Notes under the pieces: model-generated
Database searches by the model: none
What the model was told of the DNA's origin: nothing
The model's input: the letters and a program-made list of their open reading frames with translations, nothing else
Shown: in pieces, positions 54,021 to 62,988 of the stretch
How the letters are laid out: each line of letters begins with the position of its first letter
Numbering within the stretch: the first letter of the stretch is position 1
Made by a program: the position numbers and the translations under genes
Assembly: GCF_003693445.1 (NCBI RefSeq)
Contig: NZ_RFAR01000046.1
Location: forward strand, 1 to 64,000
Length of the DNA: 64,000 nucleotides
Direction: 5' to 3'
Origin: Aquitalea palustris
GTDB lineage: Bacteria; Pseudomonadota; Gammaproteobacteria; Burkholderiales; Chromobacteriaceae

Positions 54021-55310
54021 ATGACAAGTCAACGTGTTCATTCCTATTACAGTGCCACCATGCTTGGCGATACCCCTTACCCGCAGCTGGCGGGTGATGT
54101 CCGCGTGGATGTGGTGGTGATTGGTGGTGGTTTTACCGGCCTGGCCAGTGCGCTGGAGTTGGCCGAGCGTGGCAAGAAAGTGGCTTTGCTGGAGGCACAG
54201 CGCATTGGCTGGGGGCAGTCGGGGCGCAATGGTGGGCAGGTCACCGGCAGCCTGTCCGGTGATGGGGCCATCCGCCGCCAGTTGGCGCGCCAGGTGGGGG
54301 AGCAGGCGGCTGACGATTTCATCTGGTTTTTGCGCTGGCGTGGCCATGACATTATCCGCCAGCGTATCGAGCGCTATGGTATCGCCTGCGATCTGAAGTT
54401 CGGCCACCTGCATACCGCCTACAAGCCGGCTCATATGGTGGAATTGCGCCGTGCTTTCGCCGAGGCGCAGCAGCATGGCATGGGTGATGTCGTCGAGCTG
54501 GTGGAGGCGGCCGAGCTGGGGCGCTTTCTGGATACGCCGCTGTATTTTGGTGGCATCTATAACCAGCGCTGCATGCATCTGCATCCCTTGAATCTGTGTC
54601 TGGGCGAGGCGCGGGCCCTGGCCAGCCTGGGCGGCCTGATTTTCGAGAACTCGCCGGTGCTGGAGATCTGCCACGGTGCCGTGCCGCTGGTGCGTACCGC
54701 CACCGGCAGCATCCGTGCCGATCAGGTGCTGCTGGCGGGCGATGTCTACCATCAGCTGGAGCGCGCCAAGCTGAGTGGCATGATTTTTCCTGCCGCTGGC
54801 GGCATTGTGACCACCGAGCCGCTGGGGGCGCTGGCGCGTCAGCTCAATCCGCTGGATGTGGCGGTCTACGATTGCCGCTTTGTGCTGGACTACTACCGCA
54901 TGACGGCCGATGGCCGGCTGCTGTTTGGCGGTGGTGCCAATTACTCGGGCAAGGCCTCGCGTGATATTGCCGCCGAATTGCGCCCCTGTATCGAGCGTAC
55001 TTTCCCGCAGCTCAAGGGCGTGAAAATCGATTACCAGTGGAGCTGCAATATGGGCATCGTCTTCAACCGCATTCCGCAGCTGGGCAAACTGTCGCCCAAT
55101 GTCTGGTATGCCCAGGGCTACTCCGGCCACGGGGTGGCTACCTCGCATATCGTGGGCGAGGTGATGGCCAAGGCGATTTGCGGCAGCATGGAGCAGTTTG
55201 ATGTGTTCCAGCACTTCCGCCATGTTCGGCTGCCGCTGGGGGACAAGCTGGGGCAGAGCTTGCTGGCGCTGGGCATGTGCTACTACCAGCTGCTGGAAAA
55301 ACTGCGTTAA
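54021..55310 (+). CDS. FAD-dependent oxidoreductase (PuuB/DadA-like)
   Basis: Flavoprotein of 429 residues. The dinucleotide-binding motif VVVIGGGFTGLASALELAE lies at about residues 31-49, and the FAD-contact motif GWGQSGRNGGQVTGS at about 68-82, both typical of gamma-glutamylputrescine oxidase PuuB and related amine oxidases. The C-terminal FAD motif is VWYAQGYSGHGVATSHIVGE. Substrate is probably an amine or amino acid, possibly a polyamine derivative. No other puu gene is adjacent; the polyamine-type ABC ATPase at the right edge is 8 kb away. Confidence 0.86.
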   Translation: MTSQRVHSYYSATMLGDTPYPQLAGDVRVDVVVIGGGFTGLASALELAERGKKVALLEAQRIGWGQSGRNGGQVTGSLSGDGAIRRQLARQVGEQAADDFIWFLRWRGHDIIRQRIERYGIACDLKFGHLHTAYKPAHMVELRRAFAEAQQHGMGDVVELVEAAELGRFLDTPLYFGGIYNQRCMHLHPLNLCLGEARALASLGGLIFENSPVLEICHGAVPLVRTATGSIRADQVLLAGDVYHQLERAKLSGMIFPAAGGIVTTEPLGALARQLNPLDVAVYDCRFVLDYYRMTADGRLLFGGGANYSGKASRDIAAELRPCIERTFPQLKGVKIDYQWSCNMGIVFNRIPQLGKLSPNVWYAQGYSGHGVATSHIVGEVMAKAICGSMEQFDVFQHFRHVRLPLGDKLGQSLLALGMCYYQLLEKLR

Positions 55311-55626
55311 GAGCCACTGCCAACAACCCTGCTATGGCCTTGCGCCGGCCGCCCCTGCTCTGGTGCTGTCTGCGCCGGCGCCGCTGGCTTGGGTAGGCTC
55401 CGTTATTTTGTCTGCCGTTCTACGCCTGCTTGCGGCGGGTGGCCCTGCCGGGCTGCCCGCCGTGTCTGCAGCGCTTGCTGCCAAGCGCTGTGCATACAAA
55501 ATCTGCACAAAATTTAGCTTGTTTTACCCCTGTTGGCAGGAGAGTATTCCGCAGGATGCCCGCGGAATAATCTGACGGTAGTGCGTGTGCTGGCGGGCAG
55601 CCGTGTCGAGCAAGGGAGGGATGGTG
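55311..55626. other. Gene-free spacer
   Basis: About 316 bp between the oxidoreductase and the DUF4337 gene. Apart from the strong AGGGAGGG ribosome-binding site at its right end I see no RNA gene, repeat or terminator. Confidence 0.5.
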
Positions 55627-56193
55627 ATGGCGGAAGAGGAATACGAAATCGCGGGTCTGCATGAAAAGCTGCTGGAGGAAGAGGCAGAAAAAGGCCAACT
55701 GGCACAGAAGATTGCCTTGCTGACCGCGATTCTGGCGACCATCGGTGCGGTATTCAGTTACCAGAGCGGCGCCAAGCAGAATGAGGCGCTGTTCCTGAAG
55801 AATCAGAGCATTCTCAAGCAGTCGGAGGCGTCGGATGCCTGGGGTTATTACCAGGCCAAATCGACCAAGGCGCATCTGGATCAGCTGGCGCTGGTGCTGG
55901 TGACCGATCCGGCGCAAAAGGCCCAGTTCCAGGCTGATCTGCAAAAGCAGGAAAAGCAGAAGCTGGAGCAGCAGAAAAAAGCGGAAGCCCTGCAAGAAGA
56001 GTCGCGCCGGCTGAGCGAGGAATCGGAGCGCGTATTGCGTCCGCACGAGCGCATGGCGCTGGCGATGACGCTGATCCAGATTGCCGTGGCCATGGCCTCC
56101 ATCACGGTATTGACCCAGCGCCGCTGGCTGCTGGCCGTGTCGATATTGTCGGCGTTGGGTGGCATCGGCCTGGCGGCAAGCAGCTGGTTTTGA
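55627..56193 (+). CDS. DUF4337 family membrane protein
   Basis: Protein of 188 residues with the DUF4337 layout. A helix near residues 25-45 (IALLTAILATIGAVFSYQSG) leads into a long Lys/Gln/Glu-rich coiled coil (about 85-135, DLQKQEKQKLEQQKKAEALQ). Two C-terminal helices follow (about 145-185). The ATG at 55627 is 7 nt after AGGGAGGG; the ATG at 55621 is too close. No function is known. It precedes an hflK-hflC pair on the same strand and may belong to the same membrane assembly. Confidence 0.8.
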   Translation: MAEEEYEIAGLHEKLLEEEAEKGQLAQKIALLTAILATIGAVFSYQSGAKQNEALFLKNQSILKQSEASDAWGYYQAKSTKAHLDQLALVLVTDPAQKAQFQADLQKQEKQKLEQQKKAEALQEESRRLSEESERVLRPHERMALAMTLIQIAVAMASITVLTQRRWLLAVSILSALGGIGLAASSWF

Positions 56194-56333
56194 GCCGCGG
56201 CAGGGGCGGTGTGTCATCCGTAATAACCCTGCTGCGTTGTAGACAATGACGGGTGCAGGGCAGGGGCCGGCACCCAGGTCGCTTGCCGGGCAAGCGAGGG
56301 CGACCGTCGCCCAATAGTGAGAGAGGCAAGGCT

Positions 56334-57386
56334 GTGCAACAAGACGAAGCCGGACAACACGCTCCGGCCGCGGTAGCGGACAGTGCCGGGGGCCAGCATG
56401 GCTGGTCGCAGCGGCTGGATTACTATCTGGATGTGATGGGCATGCGCGGCAAGGGCCTGCTGCTGCTGGGCGGCCTGCTGGCCACCGGCTGGATCATGGC
56501 CGGCATTTACAAGGTGCAGCCGGACGAGCAGGGCGTGGTGCTGCGCCTGGGGCGCTGGGTGGATACTACCCAGGCCGGGCTGCATTATCACCTGCCATGG
56601 CCGATTGAAACCGTGCTGCTGCCCAAGGTCACCCAGATCAAGCAATTGAAACTGGCTAATCTGTTTGACGGTGCGGCCACTGACTCCAGCGACCCGCGCG
56701 AAAAACAGATGCTGACTGGCGACGAAAACATCGTCGAGGCCGATTGCGCAGTGTTCTGGCGCATCAAGGATGCCGGGCAGTTTTTGTTCAAGGTGAACAA
56801 TCCGGAAACCTCGCTGCGCATTGCCGCGGAAAGCGCCATGCGCGAGGTGGTGTCGCGTACGCCGATTCAGGCGGTGATGTCCAACCGCCGCCAGCAGGTA
56901 GCGGAAGAAACCCGCGCCCTGCTGCAAAGCCGGCTGGATGATGCCGAAAGCGGCATCATCGTCACCCAGGTGCAGCTGCAGCGGGTAGACCCGCCGGCCG
57001 CCGTCATCGACGCCTTCAACGATGTGCAGCGCGCCCGTGCCGACCAGGAACGCGCCCGTAACGAAGCCCAGGCCTATAGCAACGATATCCTGCCCAAGGC
57101 GCGTGGCGATGCCGCCCGCATCCTGCAGGAAGCCCAGGCCTATCAGAGCCAGGTGGTGAATCTGGCGCAGGGCGAGGCCAAGCGTTTTGACTCGGTTTAC
57201 CAGAGCTATGCCCAGTCCAAGGATGTCACTGCCTGGCGGCTGTATCTGGACAGCATGGACGAAGTCTTGAAAAAGGCCAGCAAGGTGGTGGTGGATTCAT
57301 CCGGCAAGGCGGGTAATGGCGGCGTGCTGTCGCTGCTGCAATTGCAGGATAAGGACAAACCCAAGCCGGCGAAGGAGACCCGCTGA
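56334..57386 (+). CDS. HflK-like SPFH membrane protein
   Basis: SPFH/stomatin-family protein of 350 residues. The GTG at 56334 has GAGAGGC upstream. One helix (about 40-60, GLLLLGGLLATGWIMAGIY) precedes the SPFH domain (VQPDEQGVVLRLGRWVDTTQ; TGDENIVEADCAVFWRI) and a coiled coil (RARADQERARNEAQAYSNDI). With HflC it should form a large cage around a membrane protease such as FtsH. It differs from canonical HflK in lacking the Gly-rich N-terminus and in its neighbourhood: no hfq or hflX is present, whereas metal-transporter-like genes follow. It may be a second HflKC copy. It overlaps hflC by 1 bp. Confidence 0.85.
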   Translation: MQQDEAGQHAPAAVADSAGGQHGWSQRLDYYLDVMGMRGKGLLLLGGLLATGWIMAGIYKVQPDEQGVVLRLGRWVDTTQAGLHYHLPWPIETVLLPKVTQIKQLKLANLFDGAATDSSDPREKQMLTGDENIVEADCAVFWRIKDAGQFLFKVNNPETSLRIAAESAMREVVSRTPIQAVMSNRRQQVAEETRALLQSRLDDAESGIIVTQVQLQRVDPPAAVIDAFNDVQRARADQERARNEAQAYSNDILPKARGDAARILQEAQAYQSQVVNLAQGEAKRFDSVYQSYAQSKDVTAWRLYLDSMDEVLKKASKVVVDSSGKAGNGGVLSLLQLQDKDKPKPAKETR

Positions 57387-58264
57387 TGGCCCGCTCGTAC
57401 AAAGGCGCCGGCATCCTCGGCGCACTGGCAGTGTTGTGGCTGCTGTCGTCCTCCTTCTATACCCTCAGCGAAGGGCAGAAGGGGCTGATCATCCGCCTGG
57501 GTGCCCCCATCGACGTGGATGCCGAGCCCGGACTCAAGTTCAAGCTGCCGCTGGTGGACAGCCTGCAGTTTTATGATGTGCGGCTGCAAACGCTGGCACC
57601 GCCGCCGGAACAGATCATTCTGGGTGATGAAAAGCGGCTGGAAGTGGAAACCTACACCCGCTATCGCATTGCCAATCCGCTGCGCTTTTATCAGGCGCTG
57701 CGCACGGAAGACCAGGCCCGCTTGCAGCTCACCCAGCTGGTGAGTACCTCGCTGCGGCGCGAGCTGGGCAAGGTGCCGCTCAAATCCCTGCTATCCGAAG
57801 AACGTACCCGCATCGTGCAGCAGATCCAGCAGGAAACCGCTACCCGTGCCCGTTCCTTGGGCATCGAAGTCACCGAAGTGCGCCTGCACCGCGCCGACCT
57901 GCCGCTGGAAACCAGCCAGGCGATTTACGACCGCATGAAGTCGGCGCGGCAGCAGGAAGCACGCGAACTGCGCGCCCAGGGTGGGCAGTGGGCCCAGGAA
58001 ATCCAGGCCAAGGCCGATGGCGAACGCACGGTAATCCTGTCCGAAGCGCAGCGGCAGAGCGCCATTATTCATGGCGAGGCCGATGCCCAGGCCAACAAGG
58101 TGCTGGCGGCGGCCTTCAGCAAGGACCCCAAGTTCTACAAGTTCTACCGCTCGCTGCAGACTTATCGTCAGGCACTCTCTGATTCGGCCCCCACCTTGCT
58201 GTTGACGCCGGATTCGGCGCTGCTGCATGACTTCCGCAACGGGCCGGCTACCGGCAAGCCATGA
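57386..58264 (+). CDS. HflC-like SPFH membrane protein
   Basis: Partner of the HflK-like protein, 292 residues. An N-terminal helix (residues about 8-25, ILGALAVLWLLSSSFYTL) precedes the SPFH domain (SEGQKGLIIRLGAPIDVDAE; EVETYTRYRIANPLRFYQAL). The coiled-coil region has ARELRAQGGQWAQEIQAKAD, and the C-terminal segment typical of HflC follows (KDPKFYKFYRSLQTYRQAL). It overlaps the NRAMP-like gene by 4 bp. Confidence 0.87.
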   Translation: MARSYKGAGILGALAVLWLLSSSFYTLSEGQKGLIIRLGAPIDVDAEPGLKFKLPLVDSLQFYDVRLQTLAPPPEQIILGDEKRLEVETYTRYRIANPLRFYQALRTEDQARLQLTQLVSTSLRRELGKVPLKSLLSEERTRIVQQIQQETATRARSLGIEVTEVRLHRADLPLETSQAIYDRMKSARQQEARELRAQGGQWAQEIQAKADGERTVILSEAQRQSAIIHGEADAQANKVLAAAFSKDPKFYKFYRSLQTYRQALSDSAPTLLLTPDSALLHDFRNGPATGKP

Positions 58265-59511
58265 GCCAGCTGGTACTCGCGCAGTGGCTGTCCGCCGGCC
58301 GGCTGCGCCGTCTGGCGGCCACGCTGGGGCCGGGGCTGGTGGTGATGCTGGCCGATACCGATGCCGGCAGCGTGCTGACGGCGGCGCAAAGCGGTGCGCA
58401 GTGGGGCTATCGCCTGTTGCTGCTGCAGTTCCTCATCATTCCGCTGCTGTTCATCGTGCAGGAGCTGACGGTGCGGCTGGCGCTGTCTACCGGCAAGGGC
58501 TATAGCGAGCTGATCCTGCAGCGCTTTGGCCGCTGCTGGGCCCAGCTGTCCTGCGCCGCGCTGGTGGCCAGCTGCTTTGGTGCGCTGCTGACCGAGATGA
58601 GCGGGCTGGCCGGTGTCGGCCAGCTTTATGGCGTGCCGGTATGGCAGAGTGTGGCGCTGGTGGCCGGGCTGATCCTGCTGATGGTATGCAGCGGCAGCTA
58701 CCGTGCGGTGGAGCGCGTGGCCATGCTGTTTGGCGTGGCCGAGCTGGCCTTCCTCTACATGGCCTGGCATGCCCGGCCCGACCTGCAGCATATCCGGCAG
58801 CAGGCGCTGGACATGCCGCTGCACGATGCCAGCTATCTCTACCTGCTGGCGGCCAATCTGGGCAGCAGCGTGATGCCGTGGACGGTGTTCTACCAGCAGT
58901 CGGCGCTGATCGACAAGGGACTGGACCTGCGCGACCTGCGTGCAGCACGGCTGGATACCATGCTGGGGGCGGTGCTGTGCCAGCTGGTGACCGCCGCCGT
59001 GCTGATTGCCGCGGCTGCGGTGTTTGCCGGCCATGGCGGGGTGGTGCTGGATACCGTGCCCGAACTGGCGGATGCCTTCGGTCGTGTGCTGGGGCCGCTG
59101 GCCGGCCGTTTGCTGTTTGCGCTGGCGCTCAGCGGCGGCGCGCTGGTGGCCACCATCGTGGTCTGTTTGTCGGCGGCCTGGGCGCTGGGGGAGATGCGCG
59201 GCACCCGTCATTCGCTGGAGCAGCATCCGCTGCAGGCGCCGTGGTTCTACGGTGCGTTTGCCCTGTTGCTGCTGGCCGCAGCGCTGACCGTGGTGCTGAG
59301 TCACAGCCTGGTGCGGCTGTCCATTGCCACCGCCGTGCTCAATGCGGTGCTGCTGCCACTGGTGCTGGGTTTTCTGTTCTGGCTGGCGCGCAGCGAGCTG
59401 CCGCCAGGGCTGCGGCTGCAGGGGCGCTATGCCGTGGCCGTGGGGATACTGTTTTTACTGACTGGCGGGCTGGGTTTGTACGCCGGGGTGACCGGGGCCT
59501 TGCATGGCTGA
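58261..59511 (+). CDS. Divergent NRAMP-family metal transporter
   Basis: Integral membrane protein of 416 residues with about 11 helices and the NRAMP core. The first helix motif reads ADTDAGSVLTAAQSG where classical NRAMPs have DPGN, keeping Asp but replacing Pro and Asn. The sixth-helix motif reads SSVMPWTVFYQQSAL, keeping the metal-contacting Met but with Trp for His. This pattern suggests a transporter with altered metal selectivity, or a related NRAMP subgroup, rather than a standard MntH. It is translationally coupled to hflC (ATGA) and is followed 33 bp later by a TerC gene. Confidence 0.82.
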   Translation: MSQLVLAQWLSAGRLRRLAATLGPGLVVMLADTDAGSVLTAAQSGAQWGYRLLLLQFLIIPLLFIVQELTVRLALSTGKGYSELILQRFGRCWAQLSCAALVASCFGALLTEMSGLAGVGQLYGVPVWQSVALVAGLILLMVCSGSYRAVERVAMLFGVAELAFLYMAWHARPDLQHIRQQALDMPLHDASYLYLLAANLGSSVMPWTVFYQQSALIDKGLDLRDLRAARLDTMLGAVLCQLVTAAVLIAAAAVFAGHGGVVLDTVPELADAFGRVLGPLAGRLLFALALSGGALVATIVVCLSAAWALGEMRGTRHSLEQHPLQAPWFYGAFALLLLAAALTVVLSHSLVRLSIATAVLNAVLLPLVLGFLFWLARSELPPGLRLQGRYAVAVGILFLLTGGLGLYAGVTGALHG

Positions 59512-59544
59512 ACCGGGCGCGATTGTGCTGAATGAAAGGCTGTG

Positions 59545-60729
59545 ATGGAGCTGGATGGTTTGATGCATGCGCTGGGCATGACGCTGCAAGTGTTTTTCCT
59601 CGACCTGATTCTCAGTGGTGACAATGCGCTGGTGATTGCGGTGGCCTGCCGCTCGCTGCCGCCGCAGCTGATGCGCAAGGCGGTGCTGCTGGGCACCGGC
59701 TTTGCCATTTTGCTGCGGGTCTTGCTCACCACGGTGGTGGGCTTCCTGCTGCAAGTGCCCTTGCTGAAACTGCTGGGCGCGGCCTTGCTGATCAGCATTG
59801 CCATCAAGCTGCTGCTGGGCGATGACGACGGCGATGCCCTCCCTGGCAGTGCTGCCGACAGCCGGCAGCTGTGGTCGGCAGTATCGGTGGTGGTGATGGC
59901 CGACCTGGTACTCAGCCTGGACAATGTGGTGGCGCTGGCTGCGGCTGCGCAGGGCAGCGTGCTGTATCTGATACTCGGCCTGCTGTTCAGCGTGCCCTTG
60001 CTGATGTACGGCAGCCTGTTCATTGCCCGCCTGCTGAATGAAATACCGCTGCTGATTCCGCTGGGCGGCGCCCTGCTGGGCTGGGTGGCCGGCCAGATCG
60101 CGGTGAGCGACCCGCTGTTGGCCGACTGGGTGAATACCCAGGCTCCGGCACTGCAGGTGGTGGTACCGCTGCTGTGCGTGGTGTTCGTGCGGGTGGAAAG
60201 CAGCATCATCCGCGAACGTGCGGCGAAACTCACCCCGCCACCACCACTGGGCTGGCTGGAAGGCCTGATGGGCCGCCTAGCGCGCATTGGCGAGGCGGGT
60301 GCCACGCCGCAGATGGCGCTGGACAGCCCGGTTGTGCATGCCGACCCGCAGGGCAGCCATGAGCCGGCGATGCTGGCGACCGCGCCTGCCGGAGCAGTCG
60401 GTGAAACCGTGGCCGTGAGCCATGCCCTGCCGGCGGATGACGCGCCCGCGCTGCTTCCCGCTCAGGCCGGCCGCGCAGCGCAGCAGATGGCCGAGGCCGC
60501 CCCTGCGGCGACTGCGCCCAGCCGCAGCGAACCAGTCGCTGCCGTCAGTGCAGCGCGACCGCCACGCAAGGATGGCCTGCTGGCCTCGCCCGGCCTCGCC
60601 CTGTTGGTGAAGCTGCTGCTGGGGCTTGCCGTGCTGATTGGCGTGTGCGCCCTGGGCTGGCTGGTGTTCCATCTGCTCAGTCAGGGCTTTTTGCCGACAC
60701 CGGCTCCCAGTAGCAAACTGAAACACTGA
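59545..60729 (+). CDS. TerC-family membrane protein with C-terminal extension
   Basis: TerC/YjbE-like protein of 394 residues. The first 215 residues form the TerC core with two acidic motifs, DLILSGDNALVIAVA and DLVLSLDNVVALAA, thought to bind Mn(II) in exporters of this family. Unusually, about 170 further residues follow: an Ala/Pro-rich segment (about 225-345) and a final membrane helix (about 350-380, LLVKLLLGLAVLIGVCALGW). The ATG at 59545 is preferred over an adjacent GTG. Its position after NRAMP suggests balanced metal import and export. Confidence 0.83.
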   Translation: MELDGLMHALGMTLQVFFLDLILSGDNALVIAVACRSLPPQLMRKAVLLGTGFAILLRVLLTTVVGFLLQVPLLKLLGAALLISIAIKLLLGDDDGDALPGSAADSRQLWSAVSVVVMADLVLSLDNVVALAAAAQGSVLYLILGLLFSVPLLMYGSLFIARLLNEIPLLIPLGGALLGWVAGQIAVSDPLLADWVNTQAPALQVVVPLLCVVFVRVESSIIRERAAKLTPPPPLGWLEGLMGRLARIGEAGATPQMALDSPVVHADPQGSHEPAMLATAPAGAVGETVAVSHALPADDAPALLPAQAGRAAQQMAEAAPAATAPSRSEPVAAVSAARPPRKDGLLASPGLALLVKLLLGLAVLIGVCALGWLVFHLLSQGFLPTPAPSSKLKH

Positions 60730-60854
60730 CAGCGGGCAGCCTGGGCAACAGACAAGTGGCTGGGCAAAGCTGCCGCCATTGTTTACAGTCGAGGGCTGCC
60801 GCATTCTTGCCCGCCTGCCCTTCTGTGGGGCGGCGGCTTTCGAGGTTGATCCGC

Positions 60855-62108
60855 ATGTACCGTTATCTGTCTGCCGGCTTGTTGCTGGCCCTTGCCGGCT
60901 GCGCCAGCAGCGTGGCTCCACTTCCTGCTCCGGTGGTGTCGCCGGCCGTGCGCCCGGCGCCGATGCCCGATCCGCAAACCCTGCTGCCCGCGCCGCCGCC
61001 GACCGCGCTCCCGCCGGCAGCGCCTGCCAGTGTGCCGCTGAGCAAGCCGGTGCCGGCTCCGCTGTTGCCTGCCTACAATAATGAGCAGGAAGGCGCGGCC
61101 TTGCTGGAGCGCCTGCTGCCGCGCGGCATTCCCGCCCGCCGCGAATGGCATGGCGACATCATGAGCGCCTTCAGCCATCTGAAGATTCCCTATGCACCGC
61201 AGTATTTCTGCGCGGTGCTGGCAGTGGCCGAGCAGGAATCCGGCTTTAATCCGGACCCGGTGGTGCCGAATCTGTCCAAGATCGTCTGGGGGCAGATCGA
61301 GGAGCGGCGGCAGAAGTACTTCATTCCCTCGCTGGTGGTGGATGCTGCCATGCTGAAGAAGTCGCCCAATGGCCAAAGCTACAAGGAGCGGGTGAATGCG
61401 CTGCGTACCAAGAAGCAGATGAATGCCTTGTACGAAGACATGATCCGCGAGCTGCCCTTCGGCCAGACCATCTTCGAACACAAGAACCCCATCCGCGATG
61501 GCGGGCCGATGCAGGTGAGCGTGGCCTTTGCCGAAACCCAGGTGCGCGCCTGGCCCTATCCCTACAGCTACAGCAGCCTGCGCGACGAAGTGTTCAGCTT
61601 GCGTGGCAGTGTGTATTTCGGTTCTGCCATCCTGCTGCAATATCCCATCAGCTATCCTGACATGGTCTACCGCTTTGCCGACTACAATGCCGGGCGCTAT
61701 GCCAGCCGCAATGCGGCTTTCCAGCTGGCGGTGCAGCATCTGTCCGGACAGAAGCTGGCGCTGGATGGCGACATCATGCTGTACAGCGACAAGATGAACC
61801 GCGTGTTGTCCGGCGCTACCAGCGATACCCAGCGTGCGCTGAATGGCCTGGCTGGGCGGCTGCGCATGAGTCCGGACGAGATGGCACGTGATTTGCGCCA
61901 GGAAAAGCTGTCCGGCTTCAGCCAGACCGAGCTGTACAAGCGGGTATTTGCGCTGGCCGACCAGTCCGGCAAGGCTGCGCCACGCCAGATCATTCCGCAG
62001 ATCGTGCTGGTCAGCCCCAAGTTCACCCACCAGCTCACCACCGAGTGGTTTGCCCGCCGGGTGGATGGTCGCTATCAGAGCTGCATGGCACGCGGGGGAT
62101 TTCATTAG
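60855..62108 (+). CDS. DUF1615 lipoprotein (paralogue of 148-1365)
   Basis: Second DUF1615 lipoprotein in the window, 417 residues. The ATG at 60855 gives a signal peptide with lipobox ALAGC (Cys-16), then a Pro/Ala-rich linker (about 20-80). The domain carries the same lytic-transglycosylase-like motifs as its paralogue: EQESGF, GGPMQVSVAFAETQV, FADYNAGRYASRNAAF. Shared stretches such as SPNGQSYK and VYFGSAILLQYP leave no doubt of common descent. EQESGF is closer to the SLT consensus than the first copy. It lies alone after terC. Confidence 0.88.
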   Translation: MYRYLSAGLLLALAGCASSVAPLPAPVVSPAVRPAPMPDPQTLLPAPPPTALPPAAPASVPLSKPVPAPLLPAYNNEQEGAALLERLLPRGIPARREWHGDIMSAFSHLKIPYAPQYFCAVLAVAEQESGFNPDPVVPNLSKIVWGQIEERRQKYFIPSLVVDAAMLKKSPNGQSYKERVNALRTKKQMNALYEDMIRELPFGQTIFEHKNPIRDGGPMQVSVAFAETQVRAWPYPYSYSSLRDEVFSLRGSVYFGSAILLQYPISYPDMVYRFADYNAGRYASRNAAFQLAVQHLSGQKLALDGDIMLYSDKMNRVLSGATSDTQRALNGLAGRLRMSPDEMARDLRQEKLSGFSQTELYKRVFALADQSGKAAPRQIIPQIVLVSPKFTHQLTTEWFARRVDGRYQSCMARGGFH

Positions 62109-62206
62109 GCAAGCGAGACATCCTCATGCCACACCGATGGCAGGATGATGGCCAGGCCGCCGGCCAATAGCGGCGGCACAGCAGGGACACTCGGGGAAGA
62201 GTGAGC

Positions 62207-62935
62207 ATGGTAAAGCCACAAACATGGCTGGCCGGGGTGGCCGGTCTGTTGCTGGCGCTGTCGGCTGCTGCAGGGGAGCTGGTGGTGCTGGTGGATGACA
62301 GTACCGAAATGCCGCAGGCCAATATCGTCAACGGGCAGCTGCAGGACGGACTGCATCGCGATATCGGCCTGGAGCTGGCGGCGCATCTGCAGCTGGATGT
62401 GCGCTTCCGGATATTGCCGCGCAAGCGGCTGATTGCGGCGCTGGAGCAAGGGCAGGGTGATGTTGTCTGCCTGGCCCTGCCGCAATGGATGCCGGGGCCC
62501 ACGTTGCGCTGGAGCCGGCCCTTCCTGGACAACCAGGACTTGTTGCTCAGCAGCCGGCAGGCAGCACCGCGCAGCAAGCTGGCGGATGTGGCCGGACAGC
62601 CGGTGGGCACCGTGCTGGGTTTTGCCTATCCGGAAATGCTGCAGCAACTGGGCAGCGGCTTTGTGCGCGATGACGCCCACGGCATGTATGACAACCTGCG
62701 CAAGCTGGCGGCTGGCCGGGTGCAGCATGTGGTGACCAACCGGCTGTATCTGGATTACCAGCTGGCGCATGGCTTGCGCTTGCCGCCGTTGCAGCCGGCA
62801 CTGGTGATCAGCCAGTATCGCAACCGCTGCGCCCTGTCACCGCGCAGCCTGATCACCCGCAGCGAGCTGGACCGGGCGCTGGCCGCCATGCAGCAAGACG
62901 GCGTGTTCCAGCGCATGTTGCGCCATTATCGCTGA
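62207..62935 (+). CDS. Periplasmic solute-binding-like protein (family 3)
   Basis: Secreted protein of 242 residues resembling small family-3 solute-binding proteins. A signal peptide (TWLAGVAGLLLALSAAAGE) precedes lobe 1 (ELVVLVDDSTEMPQANIVNG; IGLELAAHLQLDVRFRILPR), lobe 2 (KLADVAGQPVGTVLGFAYPE) and a return strand near the end. The ATG at 62207 has GGGGAAG 8 nt upstream. No permease or ATPase is encoded beside it, so it may be an orphan binding protein or sensor; ligand unknown. Confidence 0.8.
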   Translation: MVKPQTWLAGVAGLLLALSAAAGELVVLVDDSTEMPQANIVNGQLQDGLHRDIGLELAAHLQLDVRFRILPRKRLIAALEQGQGDVVCLALPQWMPGPTLRWSRPFLDNQDLLLSSRQAAPRSKLADVAGQPVGTVLGFAYPEMLQQLGSGFVRDDAHGMYDNLRKLAAGRVQHVVTNRLYLDYQLAHGLRLPPLQPALVISQYRNRCALSPRSLITRSELDRALAAMQQDGVFQRMLRHYR

Positions 62936-62988
62936 TGGGTCTGGCCGCAGCCGGCCGCCTGCCGCGCCAGCAGGGCGGCCCGCCGTGG

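Noticed and set aside
54006-55223. A 405-codon open frame on the minus strand opposite the FAD oxidoreductase
   Set aside because: No domain or start signal; the plus strand has intact FAD-binding motifs.
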